DNA of 64,000 nt from Methylobacterium sp. NEAU K. GTDB taxonomy: Bacteria > Pseudomonadota > Alphaproteobacteria > Rhizobiales > Beijerinckiaceae. The notes below the pieces were generated by a model. It did not search any database. It was given only the letters and a program-made list of their open reading frames with translations, and was not told the DNA's origin. Position 1 is the first letter of the stretch. Every line of letters begins with the position of its first letter. The position numbers were made by a program, and so were the translations under genes. The stretch spans positions 1-64,000 of the forward strand of contig NZ_JAUYZJ010000029.1 in NCBI RefSeq assembly GCF_030700285.1, written 5' to 3'. Positions 55,153 to 64,000 of the stretch are shown piece after piece.

Positions 55153-58083
55153 TCAGGCGGCTTCCGGCGCGGCGCCGACGATCTGGCGGGCCTGGAGCAT
55201 GGTCATCGGCTCGCCGAAGGCGGGCCCCAGCGCGTATTCGCAGCCGAGGCCGGCCAGCGCCTGCGCGTCGCCCTCCGATTCGCAGCCCTCCGCCACGATG
55301 GCGAGGTTCAGTTCGCTCGCCATCCGGACGATCGAGCGCAGGATCGCGGTCTGGCCGGTGCCGATCTGGCGCACGAAGGTCGCGTCGACCTTGATCGTGT
55401 CGAACGGGAAGCGCTGGAGGTAGGACAGGGCCGAGTAGCCGGTGCCGAAATCCGACAGGCACAGGCCCGCGCCGAGATCGTGGATCCGGGCCAGCATCTG
55501 GGCGGCGTATTCCGGATTCTCCATCACCAGGCTCTCGCTGAACTCCAGCTTGAGCGAGCCCGGGAGGACGCCGGAGCGGGCCAGCACGGTCTTCACGTCG
55601 TGCAGCAGGTCGTGGCGCAGGAGCTGTCGCGAGGAGAGGTTGCAGGCCGCGAAGATCGGCGGCTCCACTTCGAGGGAGCGCTGCCAGGCGGCGAGTTCCA
55701 GGGCGGTGCGCTCCAGGGCGAAGATGCCGAGGTTGACCACGAAGCCGCTCTCCTCGGCGAGCGGCATGAAGGTCGAGGCGGGGATGCGCCCGAGCTTCGG
55801 ATGGTCCCAGCGCAACACGGTCTCGAAGCCCGCCACGGTGCGGTCTTCGAGCCGCACCACCGGCAGGAACAGCACCCGCAGCTCATTGCGCTCGATCGCC
55901 TTGCGCAGGTCGCTCTCCAGCATCAGCCGGTCGGAGCGGTCGGTGCGCATATGGGCGCGGAACACCTCGATCCGGTCGCCGCCGTTGCGCTTGGCCTGGA
56001 TCATGGCGATCTCGGCGCTCTTGAACACCTCGTCGCGCTTGGGGTTCGACCCCGCCTCGTAGAGCGCCAGCCCGATCGAGACGGTGAGGAAGATCTCCCG
56101 GTCGGCATAGGTGATCGGCGTGGCGATGGCGCGCCGGATCATCTCGGCAAACGCCAGGATCCGGTCGGGGTCGCGCTCGGAGAGCAGGATCACCGCGAAC
56201 TCGTCGCCCGCGACCCGGGCGAGCGTATCCTGCGGCCGCAGCAGGCGGCCCAGCCGCCGCGACAGGGTGAGCAGGATCGAATCGCCGGCCGACAGGCCGA
56301 TCGCGTCGTTGATGCCCTTGAACCGGTCGACGTCCAGCACGATCACGGTGGGCTTGAGCCGCTGGTCCTGGCTGGCGAAGGCCAGCGCCGCGTCGAGACG
56401 GTCGCCGAACAGCTCGCGGTTGGGCAGGCCGGTGAGGCTGTCGTGCACGGCGTCGTGGAGCAGGCGCTCCTCCGCGGTCTTGATCTCGGTGACGTCCGCG
56501 ATGGTGCCGACCACGCGGATCACCTCGCCGTCGGCGCCGATCACCGGGCGCGCCTTCAGCCGGTACCAGAAATAGGTGCCGGCGGCCGAGCGCAGGCGGA
56601 AATCGTGGACGATGCGCCCGCGCCGCTCCTCGATCACCGTGTCGAGGGCCGCCGAGTAGCGCTCCACGTCGAAGGGATGGAGCGTGCCCAGCCAGTTCGT
56701 GGCCGGCCCCTCAAGCGTGCCGCGGGCGAGGCCGAGCTGGCTCTCGATCTCCGGGCCGGCGAAGACCCGGTCGGCGGGCACGTCCCAGTCGAACACCACG
56801 TCGCCCGCTCCGGTGAGCGCCAGAGCCCGCCGCTCGGTGTCGGAGACGAGGGCGTGGCTCAGGCCGCCGCCCGCGAAGGCGTGCTGGAGCACCGTGAAGC
56901 CGATCAGCATCACGATCAGCACGAGGCCGCCGATGAGCGCCGGCTGCACGAGGTCGCTGCCGATCTGGCCGGTGACCGCGAAGCCCGCCGCCGTCACCCA
57001 GACCACCAGCAGCAGCCAGGTCGGCACCAGCAGGATGGCGCGGTCGTAGCCGTTATGGGCGGCGAGGTAGACGATCAGCAGCAGGCCGATCCCCGCCACG
57101 GCGGCGATGGAGATCCGCGCGACGCCGGCCGCCACCGGCGGGTCGAACACCGCGAGCCCCACGAGGCCCGCCAGGAAGGCGAGCCAGAAGAACGCCACGT
57201 GGCTGTAGCGCACGTGCCAGCGGGCGAGGTTGAGATAGGCGAACAGGAACACCAGCAGCGTCGCCCCGAGCACCGCCTCGGCGGAGGCCCTGTAGACCCG
57301 CTCGGCCAGCTCGGTGACCGGGAAGACCCGCTGGAGGAAGCCGAAATCGATGCAGGCATAGGCCAGCACCGACCAGGCGAGCGCCGCGGCGGCGGGGAAG
57401 ATGATCGCGCCCTTGACCACGAACACGATGGTCAGGAACAGCGCCAGCAACCCGCTGATGCCGATGATGATGCCCTTGTAGAGGGTCAGGCCGGCGGTCT
57501 TGCGGCGGTAGGCGTCCTGATCCCAGAGGTGGAGCTGGGGGACGTTGGGGCCGCGCAGCTCGGCGACGTAGGTGATCGTCGTGCCGGGATCGAGGGTGAT
57601 GGTGAACTGGTCGGCCTCGGGGTTCTCGTCGCGCTCCGGGCGGATGCCCTGGCTCGCCGTGATGGCGGCGATCCGAGAGCCGCCGAGATCGGGCCAGATC
57701 ACCCCGGAATCCACCAGCCGGAAATGCGGCGCCACCAGGATGCGGTCGATCTGCTCGTCGGTGTCGTTTGTGAGCGCGAACACGATCCAGTCGGGCCGGG
57801 CCCCGGCGTCGCGCGCCTTCACGACGATGCGGCGGACGATGCCGTCCTTGCCGGGCGCCGTCGAGATCTGGATCAGGTCGCCGTCCGAGCGGTAGCGCTC
57901 GATCGCGGTGGTCAGGTCGATCACCGGCGCGTCGAGGGTGACGCGCACCGCCTCGACCGCCAGGGCCGGGCCGCTCGCCGAGAGGGCGAGCGCGAGGCCA
58001 CCGACGAGACCGCCGACCAGGGTCAGGAGGAGGGCGAGGATGCGCAAGGGTGTCTTGAATTCCGGCCGTGCGAGCTTCGGCAT
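55153..58083 (-). CDS. Membrane PAS-GGDEF-EAL signalling protein with altered motifs
   Basis: The 976-residue protein begins with a membrane helix or signal (about 10-33), an extracytoplasmic beta-rich domain (about 40-190), about seven hydrophobic helices (200-430; a 7TMR-DISM-like layout), a PAS domain (about 455-560) and then GGDEF and EAL domains. The GGDEF site reads AGDEF (about 623), EAL reads ETV (GFETVLRW, about 750), and the DDFG motif reads SDFGTGYS (about 875). Catalysis is thus in doubt for the EAL part; the GGDEF part may keep cyclase activity or act as a GTP sensor. The ATG at 58083 is preferred to 58185. Confidence 0.85.
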   Translation of the reverse strand: MPKLARPEFKTPLRILALLLTLVGGLVGGLALALSASGPALAVEAVRVTLDAPVIDLTTAIERYRSDGDLIQISTAPGKDGIVRRIVVKARDAGARPDWIVFALTNDTDEQIDRILVAPHFRLVDSGVIWPDLGGSRIAAITASQGIRPERDENPEADQFTITLDPGTTITYVAELRGPNVPQLHLWDQDAYRRKTAGLTLYKGIIIGISGLLALFLTIVFVVKGAIIFPAAAALAWSVLAYACIDFGFLQRVFPVTELAERVYRASAEAVLGATLLVFLFAYLNLARWHVRYSHVAFFWLAFLAGLVGLAVFDPPVAAGVARISIAAVAGIGLLLIVYLAAHNGYDRAILLVPTWLLLVVWVTAAGFAVTGQIGSDLVQPALIGGLVLIVMLIGFTVLQHAFAGGGLSHALVSDTERRALALTGAGDVVFDWDVPADRVFAGPEIESQLGLARGTLEGPATNWLGTLHPFDVERYSAALDTVIEERRGRIVHDFRLRSAAGTYFWYRLKARPVIGADGEVIRVVGTIADVTEIKTAEERLLHDAVHDSLTGLPNRELFGDRLDAALAFASQDQRLKPTVIVLDVDRFKGINDAIGLSAGDSILLTLSRRLGRLLRPQDTLARVAGDEFAVILLSERDPDRILAFAEMIRRAIATPITYADREIFLTVSIGLALYEAGSNPKRDEVFKSAEIAMIQAKRNGGDRIEVFRAHMRTDRSDRLMLESDLRKAIERNELRVLFLPVVRLEDRTVAGFETVLRWDHPKLGRIPASTFMPLAEESGFVVNLGIFALERTALELAAWQRSLEVEPPIFAACNLSSRQLLRHDLLHDVKTVLARSGVLPGSLKLEFSESLVMENPEYAAQMLARIHDLGAGLCLSDFGTGYSALSYLQRFPFDTIKVDATFVRQIGTGQTAILRSIVRMASELNLAIVAEGCESEGDAQALAGLGCEYALGPAFGEPMTMLQARQIVGAAPEAA

Positions 58084-58249
58084 CGGCCGCCCGGGCGGCC
58101 GCGATCGATAAGGGCGGCCCTCACCTGGGGCAAGGGCGCCCTGGGGTCGGTTCACCATCCGCGGATCGCGCCCTTTTGCGGCCAAATCAAGTTGGGCGGG
58201 GCGCGGGTGCGCCCGCGCTGGGGGAAAGTTGCCGGGCGCGGCGGCCGAT

Positions 58250-59545
58250 TCAGGCCGTTCCGAGGGCGGCGGCGATCCGGTCGAGGGCGGGCAGCTTGCG
58301 GATCGGGCCGATCGCCGCCAGCGTCGGCGCTCCCTGGAGCATCGCGGCCGCCGCCGCCCGCACGTCCCCGACCGTGACGGCGTCGACCTTGTCGATCACC
58401 TCCCCGGCAGGGATCACCCGGCCCCAGGCCAGGATCTGACGGGCGTTGCGCTCGATGCGCCCGCCCGGCGTCTCCAGGGCGGAGAGCAGGGACACCTTCA
58501 GCTGCGCCTTGGCGCGGGCGATCTCGGCCTCGTCGAGATCGCGGGCGGCCCGGGCGGTGGCCGCGAGCGTCACGTCGACGAGTTCGGGCAGGTCGGCCCC
58601 CGCGGTCCCGGCGCCGATGCCGAACAGGCCGCAATCGGAGAACGGCCAGTGGAAGGCCTGGATCTCGTAGGCGAGGCCGCGGGTCTCGCGCACCTCCTGC
58701 CAAAGCCGCGAGGTCAGGCCGCCGCCGAGCACCTGGGCGAACATGTGGAGCGCGTGGTAGCGGTCGTCCCGGAACGACAGGCCGGGCAGGCCGATCACCA
58801 CGTTGGCCTGCTCGAGCTTGCGCGGCATCCGCCGCTCGCCGCCGCCGTAGATCCCCGGCACCGCAGCGGGCGCCACCGTGGCCGGCAGGGCGCCGAAATG
58901 GCGCTCGGCCGCTTCGACGATCGCCTCGTGGGTCACCGCGCCGGCCCCGGCCACGACGATGCGGTCCGGCGTGTACTCGCGGGCGAGGTAGGCGCGGATG
59001 CCAGCCTCGTCGAAGCTCCGGATCGTCTCGGGCCGCCCGAGGATCGGCCGGCCGACCGGTTGATTCGGAAAAGCCGCCTCCGTGAAGGCGTCGTAGACCA
59101 CGTCGTCGGGGGTGTCCTCGACGGCGGCGTATTCCTGCAGGATCACGCCCTTCTCCCGGGCGAGTTCGCCCGCGTCGAACACCGAATCGGTGAGGATGTC
59201 GCCGATCACGTCGAGGGCGAGGCCGACATCCTCGCCGAGCACCCGGGCGGTGTAGCTCGTGCCCTCCGTGGAGGTGGCGGCGTTGATCTCGCCGCCGACG
59301 TTCTCGATCGCCTCGGCGATTCTCTGGGCCGAGCGCGCGCGGGTGCCCTTGAAGGCCATGTGCTCGATGAGGTGGGACAGGCCGGCCTCGTCCGCCCGCT
59401 CGTTGCGCGAGCCGGCGCCGACCCAGACGCCGAGGCTCGCGGTCGCGACCCCCGGCATCGGCTCGGTGACCACCGTGACACCGTTGTCGAGCCGCGTCGT
59501 GCGTAAGGAAGGCGAGGCGGCGTGCGTGGAGAAATGCTGGTTCAT
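58250..59545 (-). CDS. M16 family zinc metallopeptidase
   Basis: The 431-residue protein is a mitochondrial-processing-peptidase-like M16B enzyme. The inverted zinc motif is H58-L-I-E61-H62 in LSHLIEHMAFKGT, and GGEINAATSTEGTSYTARVL supplies the third ligand region. The C-terminal half (RETRGLAYEIQAFHWPF) is the second M16 domain. It starts eight bases after the threonine synthase stop, so both share a transcript, an arrangement common in this group. No signal peptide is visible. Confidence 0.95.
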   Translation of the reverse strand: MNQHFSTHAASPSLRTTRLDNGVTVVTEPMPGVATASLGVWVGAGSRNERADEAGLSHLIEHMAFKGTRARSAQRIAEAIENVGGEINAATSTEGTSYTARVLGEDVGLALDVIGDILTDSVFDAGELAREKGVILQEYAAVEDTPDDVVYDAFTEAAFPNQPVGRPILGRPETIRSFDEAGIRAYLAREYTPDRIVVAGAGAVTHEAIVEAAERHFGALPATVAPAAVPGIYGGGERRMPRKLEQANVVIGLPGLSFRDDRYHALHMFAQVLGGGLTSRLWQEVRETRGLAYEIQAFHWPFSDCGLFGIGAGTAGADLPELVDVTLAATARAARDLDEAEIARAKAQLKVSLLSALETPGGRIERNARQILAWGRVIPAGEVIDKVDAVTVGDVRAAAAAMLQGAPTLAAIGPIRKLPALDRIAAALGTA

Positions 59546-59552
59546 CGCGGGC

Positions 59553-60965
59553 TCAGGCACCCTTCGTGATACGGGCGCGCTCGCGGATCAGCCGCTCCAC
59601 CGCGGCCTGGTCGTTGGCCACCGGGGTCATGCGCTCGGGCCGGTCCATGAGGTCGGCGAGATGCGGGGGCAGGGGCGGGCGCAGGCCGCCCGTGGCCTTG
59701 GCGACCGCGTCCGGGAACTTCGCCGGGTGGGCGGTCCCGAGCGCCACCACCGGGGTGGCCGGATCCGTCTCCAGGAGCCGCCGTCCGGCGCGCACCCCGA
59801 TGGCGCTGTGGGGATCGAGCACCACACCGGTGGCGGCCTGGGTGAGCGCGATCTCCTCCATGACGTCGCTCTCCGTCACCGCCGTGGCGTCGAATTCCGA
59901 GCGGATCGCGGCGAGCACATCCGGGCTCAGGGAGAAGCCGCCGGACTGCTTCAGCCCGGCCATCAGCCGCGACAGAGCGGAGGCGTCGCGCCCGAGGGTC
60001 TCGAACAGCAGGCGCTCGAAGTTGGAGGAGATCTGGATGTCCATGGAGGGCGAGGTGGTCGGCACGACGCCGCGCAGCTCGTAGGCCCCGTGCTCCAGGG
60101 TGCGCACCAGGATGTCGTTGGCGTTGGTGCCGATCATCAGCCGCCCGATCGGCAGCCCCATCCGCTTGGCGACCCAGCCGGCGAGCACATCGCCGAAATT
60201 GCCCGTGGGCACCGCGAAGGAGACCGGCCGGTGCGGCGCGCCCAGGGCGACCGCGCTGGTGAAGTAGTAGACCGCCTGCGCGGCGACCCGGGCCCAGTTG
60301 ATCGAGTTGACCCCGGACAGGCGCACCGCATCGGCAAAATCCGCGTGCTGGAACAGGGCCTTGACCAGGTTCTGGCAATCGTCGAACGTGCCGTCGACGG
60401 CGAGCGCGTGGACGTTCTCGGCCGCCACCGAGGTCATCTGCCGCCGCTGGACCTCGGAGACCCGCCCGTGCGGATAGAGGATGAATACGTCGACCCGGTC
60501 GAGGCCGCCGAAGGCCTCGACGGCGGCCGAGCCGGTATCGCCCGAGGTCGCGCCCACGATGGTGGCGCGGGCGCCGCGCTGGGCCAGCACGTGGTCCATC
60601 AGCCGCCCGAGCAGCTGCATCGCCACGTCCTTGAAGGCGAGCGTCGGCCCGTGGAAGAGCTCCAGCAGGAACAGGTTGTCGTCCAGCTGGGTCAGCGGGC
60701 AGACCGCCGGGTGGCGGAAGGTGGCGTAGGCCTCGTCGATCATCCGGTCGAGGTCCGGGCCGGCGATCTCGCCGTCGATCAGGGGGCGCAGCACGCGCTT
60801 GGCGGCCTCCGCGTAGGGCTTGCCGGCCAGCCCGGCGATCTCCGACCGGCCGATCTGCGGCCAGGTCTGGGGCACGTAGAGCCCGCCGTCGCGGGCGAGG
60901 CCTGCGAGGAGCGCATCCGAGAACGAGAGCGGCGCGGCCTCGCCGCGGGTCGAGACGTGGAGCAC
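59553..60965 (-). CDS. thrC: Threonine synthase
   Basis: The 470-residue PLP enzyme converts O-phosphohomoserine to threonine. The start MLHVSTRGEAAPLSFSDALLAGLARDGGLYVP is typical. The PLP Lys is K112 in GPTLAFKDVAMQLLG, and GATSGDTGSAAVEAFGG and PTGNFGDVLAGWVAKRMG follow. It is the long bacterial form. The M16 peptidase gene lies directly downstream. A divergent gap of 267 bp separates it from a secreted-protein gene. Confidence 0.97.
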   Translation of the reverse strand: MLHVSTRGEAAPLSFSDALLAGLARDGGLYVPQTWPQIGRSEIAGLAGKPYAEAAKRVLRPLIDGEIAGPDLDRMIDEAYATFRHPAVCPLTQLDDNLFLLELFHGPTLAFKDVAMQLLGRLMDHVLAQRGARATIVGATSGDTGSAAVEAFGGLDRVDVFILYPHGRVSEVQRRQMTSVAAENVHALAVDGTFDDCQNLVKALFQHADFADAVRLSGVNSINWARVAAQAVYYFTSAVALGAPHRPVSFAVPTGNFGDVLAGWVAKRMGLPIGRLMIGTNANDILVRTLEHGAYELRGVVPTTSPSMDIQISSNFERLLFETLGRDASALSRLMAGLKQSGGFSLSPDVLAAIRSEFDATAVTESDVMEEIALTQAATGVVLDPHSAIGVRAGRRLLETDPATPVVALGTAHPAKFPDAVAKATGGLRPPLPPHLADLMDRPERMTPVANDQAAVERLIRERARITKGA

Positions 60966-61232
60966 AGGGGCCTCCGGGAGGAAGGCGCCCCCTCTACACG
61001 ATGCGGGCGGACCTGTCGAAAGTCCGGGATGCGGCGGTCCATCGCCGGCCGGAGCAGGACCCGGAGGTTTAACCGGGCCTGAACGGGCCGGTTCAGGACC
61101 GGTTCCGGCGCCGCTCCTAGAACGGGACCACCCCGGCGGCGCCTCGGGACGGGCCGCCGGCCGGCCCCGGCCCGGCGCCGCGGGGGCGGCCCAGCCCCGT
61201 TCGCACGGGGTGCCCTCCGGAAGAGAGCCGAC

Positions 61233-61640
61233 ATGATTCGAACCCTTGCCCTGGCGGCTGCCGCGGCTTTGCTGTTGGGCACCGCCGCCATCGCGCAGTC
61301 ACAGCCCCTCGCATCGCCCGCCGCACCGCCCCCCGGCGGCCCGGGGCCCGGCCCCGAGGCCGGCGCCCCGCCGCCGCCTCCGGGCGCCCCCCGGCGGGGT
61401 CCCGGCCGGGACGCACCGCCCCCACCGCCCGGAGGCCCGCAGCGGGGCCCGGGCCCCGACGGTCCGCCTCCCACACCGCCGCCTCCGCCGCCTCCGAAGG
61501 GTGCGCATTTCGTGTTCGAGCGCGGCGATGCCCGGATCGACGTGAAATGCGCCGACGACGAGTCGATGAAGGCCTGTGCCGACATCACCCTGCAGATGCT
61601 CGACAAGCTCGCCACCCTGCGGCCCGGCGACGCCCGATAG
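61233..61640 (+). CDS. Secreted proline/glycine-rich protein
   Basis: The 135-residue protein has a Sec signal peptide (MIRTLALAAAAALLLGTAAIAQS, cleavage near residue 22). A Pro/Gly-rich stretch follows (about 30-88) with repeats of PGGPxxGPGxDxPPPP, then a short folded end with two Cys (VKCADDESMKACADI). The two cysteines could form a disulfide in the periplasm. The proline-rich part is an extended linker or wall-spanning spacer. An AGAG site precedes the ATG. No family was recognised. Confidence 0.7.
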   Translation: MIRTLALAAAAALLLGTAAIAQSQPLASPAAPPPGGPGPGPEAGAPPPPPGAPRRGPGRDAPPPPPGGPQRGPGPDGPPPTPPPPPPPKGAHFVFERGDARIDVKCADDESMKACADITLQMLDKLATLRPGDAR

Positions 61641-61702
61641 GCCGCTCGGCCACCGGAGGCGCGGGACCCGCGACCTGCGGCCCTCAAGACAGGATCATCG
61701 AC

Positions 61703-62152
61703 ATGACCGATATGCACGACGCCACCGGAACCGTCTGGGCGGTCTTCGGACACCGCTTCGCCCTCGACGGGGCAGGGGGACGGATCCTGGCGGATCTCGG
61801 CCCGAAGGGCGCCGCGGGCATCACGCTCGCGGTGGGCGACCGGGTCTCGCTGCGGGGCTCGCGAAAGCCCTCCGCCATCAAGGTCGCCAGCCTCACCCTG
61901 GCGGACGGCTCGACCCGCACCATCGACTGGCCGGAGACGGCGGGTCCCGGCCACCCGCCGGCCTATCCCGCCCTCGCGATCCGGGCCGCGGAGGCGGCGG
62001 GCTACGCGGTGTCCGGTCGGCCCGAGCGGAAGCCCAAGCATTTCGAACTCGTGGGCTCCAAGGACGGCGTGGACCACGCGATCCATGTCGCGCTCGACGG
62101 CCGGATCCGGAAGGCCGAGGCCCTCGGCGCCGCGGAACGCCGGCCGGCCTGA
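61703..62152 (+). CDS. Hypothetical protein, possible OB-like plus PepSY-like halves
   Basis: The 149-residue protein reads MTDMHDATGTVWAVFGHRFALDGAGGRILADLG..., with a beta-rich first half (GTVWAVFGHRFAL, ITLAVGDRVSLRG) that resembles small OB-fold barrels. The second half (AIRAAEAAGYAVSGRPERKPKHFELVGSKDGVDHAIHVALDGRIRKAE) resembles a PepSY-like repeat. Both assignments are by eye only. There is no signal peptide. It lies 62 bp after the secreted protein gene and may be co-transcribed. Confidence 0.6.
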   Translation: MTDMHDATGTVWAVFGHRFALDGAGGRILADLGPKGAAGITLAVGDRVSLRGSRKPSAIKVASLTLADGSTRTIDWPETAGPGHPPAYPALAIRAAEAAGYAVSGRPERKPKHFELVGSKDGVDHAIHVALDGRIRKAEALGAAERRPA

Positions 62153-62176
62153 CGGCGCCCCTGCCCGGGAAGCGCC

Positions 62177-62590
62177 TCAGGCGCTCGTGCCCGGCGCCTT
62201 GACCAGGCGGCAGCCCGTGATGTGCCACTGGCCGTCCGCGTCCCGGGCGAGGCTGTACTCGGCGGTCCAGTCGACGCCGTACTCGTCCTGGATCGCCACG
62301 GACTGCGTCACCGTCCCGTCGTCCGTGTCCCGCGCTGGGCCGAACACGAAGCTGCGGTGGCGATAGACCGGGCGGTACTGGTTGCGCACCATGCCGATGA
62401 ACAGGTCGGCGTTCGGAAACAGCTCCCGGATCGCCGGGGCCGCCTGGGCGTAGGCGGTCGGCGCGTCGTCGCGACCGAACGCCTCGACCTGCTTGGCGAT
62501 CACCGCCCTGGCCGCCGCGCCGGCGCCGTCATCGGCCGCCGCCGGTCCCGCGAGGCCGAGGACGAACAGGAGGGCGAGCCACGCGCGCAT
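62177..62590 (-). CDS. DUF4864 domain-containing secreted protein
   Basis: This 137-residue protein has a signal peptide (MRAWLALLFVLGLAGPAAA) and a mature NTF2-like domain with AVIAKQVEAFGRDDAPTAYAQAAPAIRELFP and WTAEYSLARDADGQWHITGCRLVK, which fit DUF4864. The function is unknown. It is convergent with the preceding hypothetical gene, 24 bp away, and divergent from rutA. Confidence 0.85.
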   Translation of the reverse strand: MRAWLALLFVLGLAGPAAADDGAGAAARAVIAKQVEAFGRDDAPTAYAQAAPAIRELFPNADLFIGMVRNQYRPVYRHRSFVFGPARDTDDGTVTQSVAIQDEYGVDWTAEYSLARDADGQWHITGCRLVKAPGTSA

Positions 62591-62823
62591 CGACGGTCAC
62601 TCCGACTGAGCCGGCTTCGAATCTAGACGTCCGGAGGCCGCCGGCAAGCGCCGCGTGAAAGCGCGCACGGGCTGGGCAGGAGCCGCGTGCCGGGTGGGCA
62701 AGACGCTGTAAAAATAAGCAGATCCGGGCCGGACCGGGCGCGCGGGTTTGACCCTCCGGCCGGGTTTTGCAAGCCTGCCGGGATCGCCCCGGCCGCCGGG
62801 GCTGGACCGGCCGAGGGGAGCGC

Positions 62824-63989
<1,166 letters not shown>

Positions 63990-63990
<1 letters not shown>

Positions 63991-64000
63991 TGAGAGAGAT
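63990..64000 (+). CDS. Start of next rut gene (partial)
   Basis: An ATG overlaps the rutA stop by one base (TGATG) and the frame continues to the edge as M-R-E-. By known rut operon order this is likely rutB, but eleven bases do not allow identification. Confidence 0.3.

Overview
The window is high-GC alphaproteobacterial chromosome, most likely from the Methylobacterium group of the Hyphomicrobiales (Rhizobiales). This rests on the mixture of cobalamin genes, paired malonate genes, DUF3618/holin-like stress proteins and a very large trehalose/glycogen cluster. The assignment is inference from gene content and codon use; no 16S gene is present.

Bases 1-2480 hold an IS66-family insertion sequence (tnpA cut by the left edge, tnpB, tnpC and an antisense DUF6429 gene). 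Bases 2499-11459 read as a mobile island abutting the 3' end of a tRNA-Glu gene (11460-11535). It carries a serine recombinase, a visibly AT-rich two-gene operon (a DGQHR/DUF262-like protein and a protein with a HEPN-type R-x4-H motif), two phage-type small proteins, a primase-like/DUF3987 replication protein, an AlpA/excisionase-like helix-turn-helix protein and two hypotheticals. The gene order resembles a phage satellite with a defence-type cargo. A perfect 21-bp inverted repeat surrounds a purine-rich 76-bp spacer in the middle of it. The AT-rich pair is the best candidate for an undescribed system.

Bases 11642-16942 are cobalamin genes: cobU-cobO-cobQ in tight order, then cbiB and cobC, which are divergent and overlap at their start codons. 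An MFS exporter and small hypotheticals follow. At 19007-23165 a malonate module (malonyl-CoA decarboxylase and malonyl-CoA ligase) brackets a TetR regulator and a DUF4188 gene that share an operator. At 23212-25533 lies a four-gene membrane/stress operon with an EcfG-like promoter.

Bases 26002-52308 are the core of the window: otsA, glgX, treZ, a malQ-treY fusion, a two-module GlgE, a treS-maltokinase fusion, glgB, then glgA and an alpha-glucosidase on the other strand, and glgP. Together they give OtsA, TreYZ and TreS routes to or from trehalose, the GlgE route from trehalose via maltose-1-phosphate to alpha-glucan, classical GlgA synthesis, branching, debranching and phosphorolysis. No glgC or otsB lies in the window. 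Structured repeats with compensatory base changes lie at the ends of glgB and glgP.

The right part (52386-64000) holds an SGNH hydrolase, an FAD/NAD oxidoreductase whose ferredoxin-like N-terminus lacks cluster cysteines, a small coiled-coil protein, a membrane PAS-GGDEF-EAL protein with altered motifs, an M16 peptidase and threonine synthase in one operon, secreted or small hypotheticals, a DUF4864 protein and rutA at the right edge.
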